Origin: Sinomonas cyclohexanicum
GTDB lineage: Bacteria; Actinomycetota; Actinomycetes; Actinomycetales; Micrococcaceae
DNA: 64,000 nt
Assembly (NCBI RefSeq): GCF_020886775.1
Contig: NZ_AP024525.1
Location: forward strand, 1,426,001 to 1,490,000
Direction of reading: 5' to 3'
Shown here: positions 1 through 9,135 of the stretch, in pieces
How positions within the stretch are numbered: the stretch's first letter is position 1
Layout of the letters: every line of letters begins with the position of its first letter
The notes under the pieces: model-generated
The model's input: the letters and a program-made list of their open reading frames with translations, nothing else
Told to the model about the DNA's origin: nothing
Database searches by the model: none
Position numbers and translations under genes: made by a program

Positions 1-1
1 C

Positions 2-1723
2 AAGGGCCACTCGTTCGGCCCGGACACGCCGTGGCAGCGCGAGCTCGAGGAGGCGTTCCCGTATGTCGAGACGCCCGACCAGCTCACCACGATCAACGAG
101 GTCAAGGCGGACATGGAACGCGAGGTCCCGATGGACCGGCTCGTCTCCGGCGACGTGGGCTACGGCAAGACGGAGATCGCCGTCCGGGCCGCGTTCAAGG
201 CGGTCCAGGACGGAAAGCAGGTGGCGGTCCTCGTGCCCACCACTCTGCTCGCGCAGCAGCACTTCGAGACGTTTTCCGAGCGCTTCTCGGGCTTCCCGGT
301 CCGAGTCCGGGCGCTCTCGCGCTTCCAGACGGCCGCCGAGGCGAAGGAGACGATCGAGGGGCTCAAGACCGGCTCGGTGGACGTGGTGATCGGCACCCAC
401 CGGCTCCTGTCCAAGGAGGTGCAGTTCAAGGACCTCGGCCTCGTGATCATCGACGAGGAGCAGCGGTTCGGCGTCGAGCACAAGGAAGAGCTCAAGAAGA
501 TGCGCACCAACGTGGACGTCCTGGCCATGTCCGCGACCCCGATCCCGCGCACGCTCGAGATGTCCTTGACGGGCATCCGCGAGACGTCCACCCTCGCCAC
601 CCCTCCCGAGGAGCGGCACCCTGTGCTGACGTACGTCGGCCCGTACACGGACAAGCAGGTCTCCGCCGCCATCCGGCGCGAGCTCATGCGCGAGGGCCAG
701 GTGTTCTTCGTGCACAACCGGGTCTCCTCGATCGAGAAGCAGGCCGCGGCGATCCGGGAGCTCGTGCCCGAGGCGCGAGTCGAGGTCGCCCACGGCCAGA
801 TGTCCGAGTCGCGGCTCGAGAAGATCATCGTGGACTTCTGGGAGAAGCGCTTCGACGTCCTCGTGTGCACCACGATCATCGAGACGGGCCTGGACATCTC
901 AAATGCCAACACGCTCATCATCGACCGCGCGGACCAGTATGGACTCTCGCAGCTGCACCAGCTCCGCGGGCGTGTGGGCCGAGGCCGCGAGCGCGCCTAC
1001 GCGTACTTCCTCTACCCGGCGGAGAAGCCGCTCGGCGAGGTGGCGCTCGAGCGGCTCAAGGCCGTCGCAGCGCACAACGAGCTCGGCGCGGGCATGCAGC
1101 TGGCCATGAAGGACCTCGAGATCCGCGGCGCGGGCAACCTGCTCGGCGGGGAGCAGTCCGGCCACATCCAGGGCGTCGGGTTCGACCTGTACATCCGGCT
1201 CGTGGGTGAGGCCGTGGCCGACTTCCGCGGCGAGGGCGAGGAGAAGGTGGCCGAGATGAAGATCGAGCTGCCCGTCAACGCCCACCTGCCGCACGACTAC
1301 GTGCCGGGGGAGCGGCTCCGCCTCGAGGCGTACCGCAAGCTTGCCGCCGCGACGGACGACGCCGGCATTGCCGAGGTCATGGAGGAGCTCACCGACCGCT
1401 ACGGCGAGCCGCCCGCACCCGTGGAGAACCTCGCGTCCGTGGCCCGCTTCCGGGTCCGTGCGCGCGCGGCCGGGTTGACCGACGTCGCACTCCAAGGCAA
1501 TATGGTGCGCTTCGCTCCCGCGGACCTGCCGGAGTCCAAGCAGATGCGGCTCACGCGGATGTACAAGGGCGCGCAGTACAAGCCGGCGCTCAACGCGGTG
1601 CTCATCCCCAAGCCCAAGACCGCCCCCGTGGGCGGTCGGGACCTGGCGGACGGCGAGATCCTCGCATGGGCGGACCAGGTGGTCGAGGCGATCTTCGCCC
1701 CGGCCCCCGCCCCCACCCCCTAG
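2..1723 (+). CDS. mfd: Transcription-repair coupling factor Mfd, C-terminal part (5' end outside window)
   Basis: Mfd removes RNA polymerase stalled at DNA lesions and recruits UvrA. The reading frame is open to the left edge, so only the last 573 residues are present. Visible are the end of the RNAP-interacting/linker region, the translocase core with Walker A (GDVGYGKTE) and the DEEQ box (IIDEEQRFG), the SATPIPRTL motif, the second helicase lobe with [11 protein letters not shown] and [16 protein letters not shown], and the C-terminal TRCF domain. The frame ends with a TAG at 1721-1723 after a proline/alanine-rich tail. The domain order is that of the family and identification is secure. 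The N-terminal UvrB-like domains must lie upstream of the window. Confidence 0.97.
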   Translation, partial: KGHSFGPDTPWQRELEEAFPYVETPDQLTTINEVKADMEREVPMDRLVSGDVGYGKTEIAVRAAFKAVQDGKQVAVLVPTTLLAQQHFETFSERFSGFPVRVRALSRFQTAAEAKETIEGLKTGSVDVVIGTHRLLSKEVQFKDLGLVIIDEEQRFGVEHKEELKKMRTNVDVLAMSATPIPRTLEMSLTGIRETSTLATPPEERHPVLTYVGPYTDKQVSAAIRRELMREGQVFFVHNRVSSIEKQAAAIRELVPEARVEVAHGQMSESRLEKIIVDFWEKRFDVLVCTTIIETGLDISNANTLIIDRADQYGLSQLHQLRGRVGRGRERAYAYFLYPAEKPLGEVALERLKAVAAHNELGAGMQLAMKDLEIRGAGNLLGGEQSGHIQGVGFDLYIRLVGEAVADFRGEGEEKVAEMKIELPVNAHLPHDYVPGERLRLEAYRKLAAATDDAGIAEVMEELTDRYGEPPAPVENLASVARFRVRARAAGLTDVALQGNMVRFAPADLPESKQMRLTRMYKGAQYKPALNAVLIPKPKTAPVGGRDLADGEILAWADQVVEAIFAPAPAPTP

Positions 1724-1724
1724 C

Positions 1725-1803
1725 GTCTCGGGTACGCGAACTTCGCCCCACGCCCGTCTCGGGTACGCGAACTTCGCCCCACGCCCGTCTCGGGTACGCG
1801 AAC
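1725..1803. repeat. Tandem intergenic repeat, 31-bp unit, 2.5 copies
   Basis: Two identical 31-bp units (1725-1755, 1756-1786) and a truncated third (1787-1803) begin right after the mfd stop. Each starts with GTCTCGGGTACGCGAAC and ends with GCCCCACGCCC. Related GGGTAC/GTACCC words recur at 2863-2872, 2932-2938, 2963-2973 and 2994-3004, on the other side of the next gene. Confidence 0.9.
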
Positions 1804-1817
1804 AGGCGGCGTGGGGC
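1776..1817. terminator. Hairpin downstream of mfd and the converging gene
   Basis: GCCCCACGCC at 1776-1785 pairs with GGCGTGGGGC at 1808-1817. It lies between the converging mfd and the 1845-2804 gene, where a bidirectional terminator would be expected. There is no T-tract, so the role is inferred. Confidence 0.5.
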
Positions 1818-1844
1818 ATTCCGGGTACGTAGCCGCGGGCACCC

Positions 1845-2804
1845 TTAGCCGCGGTAGCCGTGCGCGCGGAGTGCTGCGAGGACCTTCGCGACGACGAAGG
1901 CCTCGCCCTCCGCCATGTCCTCCTTGGTGATCTTGACTTGGATCCAGCCGGCCGCTCGCGCGCTGCGGTCCCGCGCGGCGTCGTGCGCCCTCTGCTCATT
2001 GGACAAGAAGTGGTGCTCGCCCTCGTATTCGACGGCCACGCGGAATGCGGGACTGCCGATGTCCACCCAATGGGTGACGCCCCACGGGTCGGTGACGGGG
2101 CAATTGGGGATGAATCGAGGGAGCCCGGCGCGTTCGAGCATCTGGCGCAGCCGGGACTCTTGGGGTGAGTCGACGCCCACGGCCAGCAGCTCCAGCGCGA
2201 TGCGGGCACGGCCCAGCCCGACGACGCGGTGCCGGCTCGCCACGAAGGCCCTGAGCGCGGTGAGGGGCACGATCGCGGTCCGCGGGTAGTACGTCCGCGC
2301 GTGCTGCGACACGAGGTACTCGCCGGCCACGATCACGTCCTCCAGCGTGAGACGTCTGATGCCGCAGAGATCCAGCCACGTGCGCTCGGCGGTGGTGACC
2401 CTCGTGCCCCGGATGACGACGACCTCGTCGTCCCGGAGCCGCAGGCGATGCCCTCGGACCTCGGGGCGCCGCGGCTGGCCGAGCCGCTCCTTGGCTCCAG
2501 GCTCCGCCGCCGCGGCCCGGGACAGGTCGAACTGGGCGGCGTCCTCCGCCCACGCGGGCAGCGGGATGTGGTGGACGGCCGCAGCACTGAGGTGACTCAG
2601 CGCCGTCGTGCGGTGGAGCGCGGTGTAGGGCCGGGCACGCTGCAGGAGGCCTTCTCGAGCCAGCTCTGGTGTCCGGATGCCGCGGCTCGGGCTGATGAGG
2701 TCCTCGCGGGCGAGACGTCGGGCGGTCAGCCCGAGTCGTCGTCCTTCCTCAGTCGTGAAGGACGACTCAGTGAGGGCCGGCGGGAGCGGTTCGTTGAGCG
2801 GCAT
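1845..2804 (-). CDS. Solitary AbiEi-like protein with C-terminal DUF559/Vsr-like nuclease fold
   Basis: The 319-residue protein has an N-terminal half like AbiEi-type antitoxin/transcription regulators of actinobacteria (helix-turn-helix-like start, then 'TALHRTTALSHLSAAAVHHIPLP' type segment; conserved 'GTRVTTAERTWLDLC'). Its C-terminal ~110 residues resemble the DUF559/very-short-patch nuclease fold: an E at 'SPQESRLRQ', then 'VDIGSPAFRVAVEYEGEHHF' and a final 'IQVKITKEDM'. No AbiEii toxin gene is adjacent, so it stands alone. It converges on mfd and is bracketed by copies of a GGGTAC-type repeat. The segment 'QRAHDAARDRS' carries the host GTCGTGCGC word (1980-1988). Function is unproven; defence or regulatory roles are possible. 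Confidence 0.6.
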   Translation of the reverse strand: MPLNEPLPPALTESSFTTEEGRRLGLTARRLAREDLISPSRGIRTPELAREGLLQRARPYTALHRTTALSHLSAAAVHHIPLPAWAEDAAQFDLSRAAAAEPGAKERLGQPRRPEVRGHRLRLRDDEVVVIRGTRVTTAERTWLDLCGIRRLTLEDVIVAGEYLVSQHARTYYPRTAIVPLTALRAFVASRHRVVGLGRARIALELLAVGVDSPQESRLRQMLERAGLPRFIPNCPVTDPWGVTHWVDIGSPAFRVAVEYEGEHHFLSNEQRAHDAARDRSARAAGWIQVKITKEDMAEGEAFVVAKVLAALRAHGYRG

Positions 2805-2862
2805 GGATTCATTGAGTCACACGTGGGGGATTCGTGCGTCGCGTTATCCACAGGTAGGTGAT

Positions 2863-3004
2863 CTCGGGTACGACGCTGTCGGCTCCCGAAACGCCAGATG
2901 CCCGGCCGAACATCGTTCGACCAGGCATCGCGTACCCGCTGTTCGTCTAGGGCGAGTCATGTGTACCCGAGACGATGGTGGGGAGGAATATGTGTACCCG
3001 AAAC
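2863..3004. repeat. Cluster of GGGTAC/GTACCC repeats and a hairpin
   Basis: CTCGGGTACG (2863-2872) and inverted copies GTACCCG (2932-2938), GTACCCGAGAC (2963-2973) and GTACCCGAAAC (2994-3004) lie upstream of the AbiEi-like gene. Between them, 2897-2929 folds as a hairpin (GATGCC/GGCATC outer, CGAAC/GTTCG inner). The words match the tandem repeat after mfd, so the gene is flanked on both sides. Confidence 0.6.
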
Positions 3005-3013
3005 GGGAGGTCT

Positions 3014-3244
3014 CTAGCGGCGGTGCTCCTTGCCCGTGTCGTTCTTGGCGAGGAACGTCATAGGGATGCCGAACGCCGCGGCGTAGAGGAAAATCAGGGC
3101 CGCCATCTGCCACACGTTGGTGAAGTCGACCCACTGCACGATGTACAGGCCCACCAGGAACAGCACCATGAAGATCACGAAGAAGATGATGCTCGGGCCC
3201 AGGGGGTTCGGCTCGAGGGGGCGGTTGTACTGATCGTCAGACAT
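3014..3244 (-). CDS. Small two-helix membrane protein
   Basis: The 76-residue protein has a hydrophilic N-terminus (MSDDQYNRPLEPNPLGP), a transmembrane segment at about residues 18-40 (IIFFVIFMVLFLVGLYIVQW), a second at about 46-66, and a basic C-terminal tail (KNDTGKEHRR). It follows deoC by 33 bp on the same strand and is probably co-transcribed. I do not recognise a named family. A conserved actinobacterial membrane protein of unknown function is the safest call. Confidence 0.7.
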   Translation of the reverse strand: MSDDQYNRPLEPNPLGPSIIFFVIFMVLFLVGLYIVQWVDFTNVWQMAALIFLYAAAFGIPMTFLAKNDTGKEHRR

Positions 3245-3277
3245 GTCTCTCCTGTACGGTGCGTCTAGTGCCGGCTG

Positions 3278-3973
3278 TCAGTATCCGGCTGAGCCGGAGC
3301 CGCCGGTGACGATGGCCACGCCGGAGCTCGCTCCGATCCGGGTGGCGCCTGCTGCAATCATAGCCCGCGCGTCGTCCGCGGTGCGCACGCCACCCGAGGC
3401 CTTGACACCGATGTCGGGGCCGACCGTGGAGCGCATGAGCGCGACGTCCTCGACCGTGGCCCCGCCGCCGTTGAAGCCCGTGGAGGTCTTGACGAAGTCG
3501 GCCCCCGCCTCGACGGCTGCCTCGCACGCGAGCACCTTCTGCGCGTCCGTCAGCAGGGACGTCTCGATGATCACCTTGAGGATCGATGAGCTGCCGTGGA
3601 CGGCCTCGGCGACGGCCTGGATGTCCTCGACGAGCGCGCCGCGGTCGTTGGCGCGGGCGGCGGCGATGTTGATGACCATGTCCACCTCGTCGGCGCCGTC
3701 AAGGGTGGCCCCGCGCGCCTCGAACACCTTGACGTCCGTGGGCGTGGCCCCCAGCGGGAACCCGGCCACCGCGCACGTGAGGACCCCGGATCCGCGCAGC
3801 GCCCTCGTGGCGGTCTTGACCCACAGGGGATTGACGCACACCGACTTGAAGCCGTGCTGGACGGCCTCGCTGCAGAGGGTGAGGATGTCGCCCTCGCTCG
3901 CCTCGGGCTTCAGCAGGGTGTGGTCGATGTAGCCGGCAAGGTCCGCGGGAGTCAGGGCGGGCTCGGAAGACAC
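3278..3973 (-). CDS. deoC: Deoxyribose-phosphate aldolase
   Basis: This class I aldolase splits 2-deoxyribose-5-phosphate into acetaldehyde and glyceraldehyde-3-phosphate in deoxynucleoside catabolism. The 231-residue length is normal. Family signatures are visible: '[11 protein letters not shown]' at the N-terminus, 'EVDMVINI', '[10 protein letters not shown]', 'FVKTSTGF' with the Schiff-base lysine, and 'VKASGGVR'. The start is GTG at 3973 with AAAGGA 8 nt upstream. A purine nucleoside phosphorylase and a phosphosugar mutase lie at 9.7-12.4 kb and would act in the same salvage route, although they are not in this operon. Confidence 0.95.
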   Translation of the reverse strand: MSSEPALTPADLAGYIDHTLLKPEASEGDILTLCSEAVQHGFKSVCVNPLWVKTATRALRGSGVLTCAVAGFPLGATPTDVKVFEARGATLDGADEVDMVINIAAARANDRGALVEDIQAVAEAVHGSSSILKVIIETSLLTDAQKVLACEAAVEAGADFVKTSTGFNGGGATVEDVALMRSTVGPDIGVKASGGVRTADDARAMIAAGATRIGASSGVAIVTGGSGSAGY

Positions 3974-4035
3974 AGCGGCGTCCTTTCGATTGGGTCATCC
4001 CATACTGGCACAGCTCCAGCGGAATCTGCGGCCGC

Positions 4036-5154
4036 CTACGCCGTCACCCGCAGCCGGTACCCCCTCTTCACGACGGTCTGGATCAGCTCGGGTGCGGGCA
4101 GCGCGCCGCGCAGGCGGTTCACGGCCATGTCCAGCGCGTGGTTGGACGCCTTCTGGGAGACGAGCCTCGCGAGGGTCTCCCGCGGCACCACGGCCCCTCC
4201 GGCCTCGAACAGGGTCCGGAAGAGGAGCATCGCGGAGGGGGCGAGGACGAGCTCGCTGTCCCCGACCGTGATGGTCCGGCCCCGCAGCTCGATGGCCCCG
4301 GCAGAGGTCGGCAGGACGCGCACCGTGCGCCGGCCCAGGTTGTCCGTGACGAGCTTGACGAGGGCGCCCATGCGGAACCGCTCGGGGATCCAGGGCCTCA
4401 GCCCGGCGGCCTCGAGCGGCGCGGCCGTGACCGGGCCCACCACCGCCGTGGCGACCCGCTGACGCAGGGCGGTGATGAGCTGCGGGTACACCCCGAGCTC
4501 GTGGGCCGTGCTGAAGAGCGCGTCCACGGCGGGCGCGCTCGTGAACGTCAGGACGTCCAGCTCGCCAGCGCAGACGGCGTGGATGAGCGCCTCGATCCGC
4601 TCTCCGCCCTCCGGCCGGACCCAGCGGTATGGGGTGACCGTGATGAGCTCGGCACCCGCGTCCCTCAGCCGGTCGAGCTGGACCCGGTCGGTGTAGCCGT
4701 GCAGCTGCATGACGACGCGCTTGCCGTCGAGCCGCCCTCCCGCGTCCCGCAGCACGAGGTCCACGAGCGTCGCGGTGGTCTCGTCGCCCGCGATGCCGAC
4801 GTCGGCGAGACCCGCCGCGCGGACGGCTCCGCGGGCCTTGGGGCCGCGCACGTACAGGGCGGCGCCGCTGAGCGACTCCTGGAGGGCCTCCCCGAGCCCT
4901 GCCGCGTCGGCGACCTCGAGCCAGCGCCGCATCCCGTACGCGGTGGTGACGATGCACAGGTCGGGGCGCGAGGCTATCGTGAGGCGCGTGTCCTCGAGGA
5001 CCCCGAGGTCCTGCCCCACGGGGGCGATCGTGAGCACGGGGGCGTGCATCACCTCCGCGCCGCGCCGCTCGAGCGCCTCGATGAGGTCCTCGGAGCGCCG
5101 GTGAGAGGTGACGCCGATGCGGTAGCCCTTGAGCTGGGCGGCGACGTCGTTCAC
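4036..5154 (-). CDS. nnaR: NnaR-type nitrate/nitrite regulator: HemD-like domain plus C-terminal winged helix
   Basis: The 372-residue protein has a uroporphyrinogen-III synthase-like domain (about residues 10-255, starting 'LKGYRIGVTSHRRSEDLIEALERRG', with 'LTFTSAPAVDALFSTA') followed by an OmpR-type winged helix (about 280-370: 'LSP'-like 'LAPSAMLLFRTLFEAGGAVVPRETL' and 'VVKRGYRLRV'). This architecture is that of NnaR of Streptomyces and mycobacteria, a co-activator with GlnR of nitrate/nitrite genes. The GTG start overlaps the cobA stop by 4 bp (GTGA), so it is the last gene of nirB-cobA-nnaR. That position supports a regulatory role over a housekeeping HemD role. It could still retain synthase activity; a separate hemD elsewhere in the genome would settle this. 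Confidence 0.85.
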   Translation of the reverse strand: MNDVAAQLKGYRIGVTSHRRSEDLIEALERRGAEVMHAPVLTIAPVGQDLGVLEDTRLTIASRPDLCIVTTAYGMRRWLEVADAAGLGEALQESLSGAALYVRGPKARGAVRAAGLADVGIAGDETTATLVDLVLRDAGGRLDGKRVVMQLHGYTDRVQLDRLRDAGAELITVTPYRWVRPEGGERIEALIHAVCAGELDVLTFTSAPAVDALFSTAHELGVYPQLITALRQRVATAVVGPVTAAPLEAAGLRPWIPERFRMGALVKLVTDNLGRRTVRVLPTSAGAIELRGRTITVGDSELVLAPSAMLLFRTLFEAGGAVVPRETLARLVSQKASNHALDMAVNRLRGALPAPELIQTVVKRGYRLRVTA

Positions 5155-6251
5155 GCGGCGCCCACGAAGCCCGCGGCGAGGGCCATCTCACCGGTGGCGC
5201 TCCCGGCAACGCGCACGACCTCCCCGATCACAATGACCGCCGGGTTCGCGCAGCCGGCCGTGTCCAGCTCCGCGCCGCCCAGCTCGGTGAGCGTGGTGCG
5301 CTGCCCGGCCTGGTGCCCGCGCTCGACGACGGCGAGCGGTGTCTCCCGCGCGAGCCCGGCGCGCCGCAGGCCCGCGGCGAGGTGGGGGAGGTTCGCGATC
5401 CCCATGAGCACGACGACGGTCCCTCCTTCCGCCGCGAGCCCCGCCAGGTGGCGGTGCTCGGCATCGGTGAGCGGCGCGTGCCCTGAGATGACGGTGAAGG
5501 AGTGGCTCACGTTCCGGTGGGTGACGGGGATGCCGGCCGCCGCGGGAACGGCGATCGAGCTCGAGATCCCGGACACGACCCGCACCGGCACCCCGGCCTC
5601 GGCGCACGCGGCGGCCTCCTCGGCCCCGCGGCCGAACACGAACGGGTCTCCGCCCTTGAGCCGGACCACGTTGGCGCCGGCGCCGGTAGGGTCAGACGCG
5701 CCCGCACGCCCGAGGGCGTGGTCCACGATGAGCCGGTTGATCTCCTCCTGCGGGACCTTGTGGTGGCCGGGGAGCTTGCCGACGTCGACGAGCTGTGCGG
5801 TCGTGAGCTTTTCGAGCTCCCGCCACGGCGCGAGCCGGTCGAAGAGCACGACGTCGGCGTCCCGCAGCGCCTCGACGGCGTCCACGGTGAGCAGGCCGCG
5901 TGAGCCCGGCCCGCCGCCCACGAGGGTGACGTGGCCCCGGGGCCCGGCCGGCGGCTCCTCCACGAGGGGCACCCCGATCCTGCGGTAGTGGTCCAGCACG
6001 GGCGCCCACGCGCCGTCGTGCGCCCCGCGCCCACGGCTGCCGGATCCGGGCGAGCGGCGCACGACGGCGACCAGCGCCGGCCGCGCCGGGGGCGTCACTG
6101 TGGTGAACGCCGACGTGAGGTAGGCAGTCGGCGAGTCGAAATGCGCGACCGTCGCCCCGGCCTTCCGGTACCGGGCGAGCGCCTGACGGGACGCGTCCGC
6201 CTCGCCGAGCAGGACGACGGGGGCGCCGTCGAGCGTGATCTCCACCTGCAT
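5151..6251 (-). CDS. cobA: Uroporphyrinogen-III C-methyltransferase (siroheme/precorrin-2 synthesis)
   Basis: The enzyme methylates uroporphyrinogen III twice with SAM, giving precorrin-2 for siroheme, the cofactor of the neighbouring nitrite reductase. The 366-residue protein has a short N-terminal extension (about 110 residues, a degenerate siroheme-synthase-like part) and a tetrapyrrole methylase core with 'VTLVGGGPGSRGLLT', 'VVRLKGGDPFVFGRG' and 'VVSGISSSIAVPAAAGIPVTHR'. The ATG at 6251 was preferred over an in-frame upstream start at 6380, which would lie deep inside nirB; only one base separates it from the nirB stop. The linker contains 'GRGAHDGAWAP', encoded by the host GTCGTGCGC word (6015-6023), and a second copy follows at 6057-6065 in another frame. 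Confidence 0.93.
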   Translation of the reverse strand: MQVEITLDGAPVVLLGEADASRQALARYRKAGATVAHFDSPTAYLTSAFTTVTPPARPALVAVVRRSPGSGSRGRGAHDGAWAPVLDHYRRIGVPLVEEPPAGPRGHVTLVGGGPGSRGLLTVDAVEALRDADVVLFDRLAPWRELEKLTTAQLVDVGKLPGHHKVPQEEINRLIVDHALGRAGASDPTGAGANVVRLKGGDPFVFGRGAEEAAACAEAGVPVRVVSGISSSIAVPAAAGIPVTHRNVSHSFTVISGHAPLTDAEHRHLAGLAAEGGTVVVLMGIANLPHLAAGLRRAGLARETPLAVVERGHQAGQRTTLTELGGAELDTAGCANPAVIVIGEVVRVAGSATGEMALAAGFVGAA

Positions 6252-6252
6252 G

Positions 6253-8991
6253 TCAGGCCTCCCCGAGCTGGGTGCGGAGGGGGATGGTCGCGCCGAGGGC
6301 CACCTTCTCGCGCTCGTCGCGCGTCGCGGGGCGGAGCTGGTCCCTTTCGGCCACGTGCACAATCGAGTCGTCGGCGGCATCCGGGGCGTTGACGAACGGG
6401 CGGAAGCGGCGCAGGCGCTCGGGGTCGGCGAGCGTCGCGGCCCACTCGTCCTCGTAGTGCTCCACGTGCGTTGCCATCGCGGCCTCGAGCTCCTCGGCGA
6501 TCCCGAGCGAGTCCTCGACGACCACCTGGCGCACGTGCTCGAGCCCGCCGTCGAGCTCCTCCTGCCAGCGCGCGGTGCGCTGCAGGCGGTCCGCTGTGCG
6601 GATGTAGTACATGAAGTAGCGGTCGATGTACCTGATGAGCGTCTCGTCGTCGAGGTCCTTGGCGAGGAGCTGGGCGTGCGCCGGGGTCGCGCCGCCGTTG
6701 CCGCCCACGTACAGGTTCCAGCCGTCCGCTGTGGCGATCACGCCGACGTCCTTGCCGCGGGCCTCCGCGCATTCGCGGGCGCAGCCGGAGACGCCGAGCT
6801 TGAGCTTGTGCGGGCTGCGCAGGCCGCGGTAGCGCAGTTCGAGCTGGATCGCCATGCCCACCGAGTCCTGCTGGCCGTAGCGGCACCACGTGGACCCGAC
6901 GCAGCTCTTCACGGTGCGCAGGCTCTTGCCGTACGCCTGCCCGGACTCCATGCCCGCGGCGATGAGCTCGGCCCAGATGTCGGGGAGCTGTTCGAGGCGG
7001 GCGCCGAACATGTCGATGCGCTGGCCGCCCGTGATCTTCGTGTACAGGCTGTACTTCTGGGCCACGGCCGCGATGACGCCGAGCTTCTCCGGCGTGATCT
7101 CGCCGCCCGGGATGCGCGGGACCACGGAGTACGTGCCGTCCTTCTGCATGTTCGCGAGCGCGCGGTCGTTGGTGTCCTGAAGGGCGCCGCGGCCGGCGTC
7201 GAGCACGTAGGCGGAGTGCTGGGAGGCGAGGATCGAGGCGATGGTCGGCTTGCAGATGTCGCAGCCGGCCCCCGTGCCGTAGCGGGACATGATGTCCTCG
7301 AACGAGGTCAGCTGCAGGACACGGATCGCGTCGAAGAGCTCCTGGCGCGAGAGGGCGATGTGCTCGCACAGCGCCTTGCTGACGGTCACGCCGGACTTGG
7401 TCAGCTCGGCCTCGAGGAGCTTCTTGATCATCGGCACGCACGAGCCGCACTGCGTGCCGGCGCGGGTGCAGGCCTTGAGGCCGGCGACGTCCTGGACCGG
7501 ATCCTTGCCTTCGCAGGTCCCGCAGGCGTTCACCGCGTCGCGCAGCGTCCCCGCGGCGACGTTGTTGCACGAGCAGAGGATGGCGTCGTCGGGGAGCTCG
7601 GTCTCGGGAGCCTCTCCGCCCCCAGCCGCGGAGAGGAACGCGCCCGGCTCGGCCGGGAGCTCGCGGCCCAGGAGCGGGCGCAGGCTCAGGTACGGGGACG
7701 CGTCGCCGACGAAGATGCCGCCCAGGAGCGTGCGCGCGTCGTCGGTCGTGACGATCTTCTGGTAGACGCCGCGCGCCGGGTCCGCGTACACGATCTCGAG
7801 CGCGCCCGGCTCGGCCGCGAACGCGTCGCCGAAGCTCGCGACGTCCACGCCCGAGAGCTTGAGCTTCGTCGCCGTATCGAAGCCGGGGAACGTCGCCTCG
7901 CCGCCGTGCAGGCGGTCCGCGACGATTTCCGCCATCGTGTTCGCCGGCGCGACGAGCCCGAGGCACATCCCGCCGAAGCTCGCCACCTCGCCGATGGCCC
8001 ATACATTCGGTGCCCCGGTGGCGCACGCCTCGTCGATCACGACGCCGCCGCGCGGGCCGAGCTCGAGGCGGGCACTGCCGGTGCTGTCCGCATCGACCGC
8101 TGCGCGGATGAGCTCGTCGCGGGGGCGGACGCCGATCGCGACGACGACCAGGTCCGCGGGGACCACCCGCTCGTCCGCCAAGAGCACGCCGGTGACCAGA
8201 CCGGCGTCGTGCGCGCCCTTCGTCTCCACGAGGACTTCCGACGGGAACACGCCCCCGTGCACCGTGAACCCCTTGGCCGCGATGAGCCGCGTGAGGGCCT
8301 GGCCGGCGCCCTCGTCGAGCTGCCGGTTCATCGGCCACGGCGAGCCGTCGATGATGACGGCCTCGGCGCCAAGGGACTGGGCTCCAGCCGCGGCTTCGAT
8401 CCCCAGGAGGCCGCCGCCGATCACTGCGACGCGCGGCGCCCGGCCGAGGTCGGCGGCGAGGCGGGCGATCTCCGCGCGGAGGAACCAGACGTCCTCGAGC
8501 GTGCGGTACACATAGGTGTGCTCGGCGCCCGGGATGGGGAGGCGGGCGGCGTTCGAGCCGGTCGCGAGGACGAGTTCGTCGTACTCGTGCTGCCGGGGCG
8601 TGCCCGCGCCGTCGACCGTCGTGACGGTCCGCGCCACCGTGTCGATGGCGGTGGCGCGGGAGCCGGTGAGGAGGGCGACGCCGGGCGTGGCCCACAGCGA
8701 GGGGTCTCCGAGGGTGAGGTCGACGTCGGCCGGGTCGCCCGTGAGGGCCTTGGAGAGCGCGACGCGGTCGTAGGGGAGGTGCGCCTCCTCCGTCAGGGCC
8801 GTGACGGTGAAGCGGGGAGCGCCGTCGGGGTGGTCGAGCCCACGGGCGGCCATCGCCTCGACGAAGCGGTGGGCCGCGGGGCCGCCGCCGATCACGACGA
8901 CGCGCCTCGCGGAGGAGGAGTCAACAGGCGCGCCAGATGCGGCGGAGGACTGGGGAGAGGTGCTGGGGGTGTGGCGCGGGCTGGTGCTCAC
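6253..8991 (-). CDS. nirB: Assimilatory nitrite reductase [NAD(P)H], large subunit
   Basis: NirB reduces nitrite to ammonium in the cytoplasm. Domains in order: FAD-binding (VVVIGGGPAAHRFVE, ~residue 35), NAD-binding (VAVIGGGLLGIEAAAG), BFD-like [2Fe-2S] with Cys pairs (LCSCNNV, CGTC, CGSC), the sulfite/nitrite reductase ferredoxin half-domain, and the siroheme/[4Fe-4S] site (SCVGSTWCRYG and GVSGCARECAEARG). I chose GTG at 8991 because GGAAGG lies 7 nt upstream; an ATG at 9042 would add 17 residues without a better site. The product has 912 residues. The segment 'KGAHDAGLVTG' carries the GTCGTGCGC word. cobA follows after one base. Its partner nirD lies on the other strand across the promoter region, which is unusual. 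Confidence 0.95.
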   Translation of the reverse strand: MSTSPRHTPSTSPQSSAASGAPVDSSSARRVVVIGGGPAAHRFVEAMAARGLDHPDGAPRFTVTALTEEAHLPYDRVALSKALTGDPADVDLTLGDPSLWATPGVALLTGSRATAIDTVARTVTTVDGAGTPRQHEYDELVLATGSNAARLPIPGAEHTYVYRTLEDVWFLRAEIARLAADLGRAPRVAVIGGGLLGIEAAAGAQSLGAEAVIIDGSPWPMNRQLDEGAGQALTRLIAAKGFTVHGGVFPSEVLVETKGAHDAGLVTGVLLADERVVPADLVVVAIGVRPRDELIRAAVDADSTGSARLELGPRGGVVIDEACATGAPNVWAIGEVASFGGMCLGLVAPANTMAEIVADRLHGGEATFPGFDTATKLKLSGVDVASFGDAFAAEPGALEIVYADPARGVYQKIVTTDDARTLLGGIFVGDASPYLSLRPLLGRELPAEPGAFLSAAGGGEAPETELPDDAILCSCNNVAAGTLRDAVNACGTCEGKDPVQDVAGLKACTRAGTQCGSCVPMIKKLLEAELTKSGVTVSKALCEHIALSRQELFDAIRVLQLTSFEDIMSRYGTGAGCDICKPTIASILASQHSAYVLDAGRGALQDTNDRALANMQKDGTYSVVPRIPGGEITPEKLGVIAAVAQKYSLYTKITGGQRIDMFGARLEQLPDIWAELIAAGMESGQAYGKSLRTVKSCVGSTWCRYGQQDSVGMAIQLELRYRGLRSPHKLKLGVSGCARECAEARGKDVGVIATADGWNLYVGGNGGATPAHAQLLAKDLDDETLIRYIDRYFMYYIRTADRLQRTARWQEELDGGLEHVRQVVVEDSLGIAEELEAAMATHVEHYEDEWAATLADPERLRRFRPFVNAPDAADDSIVHVAERDQLRPATRDEREKVALGATIPLRTQLGEA

Positions 8992-9041
8992 AGTCGGGCC
9001 TTCCGTAGAGGGATGCCGGCTTGACCGGCGGGCTTTCCTCA

Positions 9042-9047
9042 ACCATA
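9042..9047 (-). promoter_or_regulatory. Candidate -10 box of nirB
   Basis: TATGGT on the minus strand, about 50 bp upstream of the chosen GTG start. Its expected -35 zone (near 9070) lies just beside the pentamer array at 9080-9117, a usual distance for an activator. No good -35 hexamer is visible. Confidence 0.4.
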
Positions 9048-9079
9048 GGAATCACCGATTTCGGACCAGTTGCCCGGGT

Positions 9080-9117
9080 GTAACGGACGATTAACTTCGC
9101 TGTCACAGGCATGTTTC
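9080..9117. promoter_or_regulatory. GlnR-type box array, nirB side
   Basis: Four pentamers separated by exactly six bases: GTAAC (9080-9084), TTAAC (9091-9095), GTCAC (9102-9106), GTTTC (9113-9117). The known GlnR pattern is gTnAC-n6-GaAAC repeated at 11-bp spacing. Location between nirB and nirD, both classic GlnR targets, supports the call. Confidence 0.75.
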
Positions 9118-9135
9118 GCTTGCTGTGAGCGCGGT

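Noticed and set aside
6235-9024. Long plus-strand open frame opposite nirB
   Set aside because: The translation is compositionally biased with no motifs, and the nirB frame on the other strand has full domain structure.
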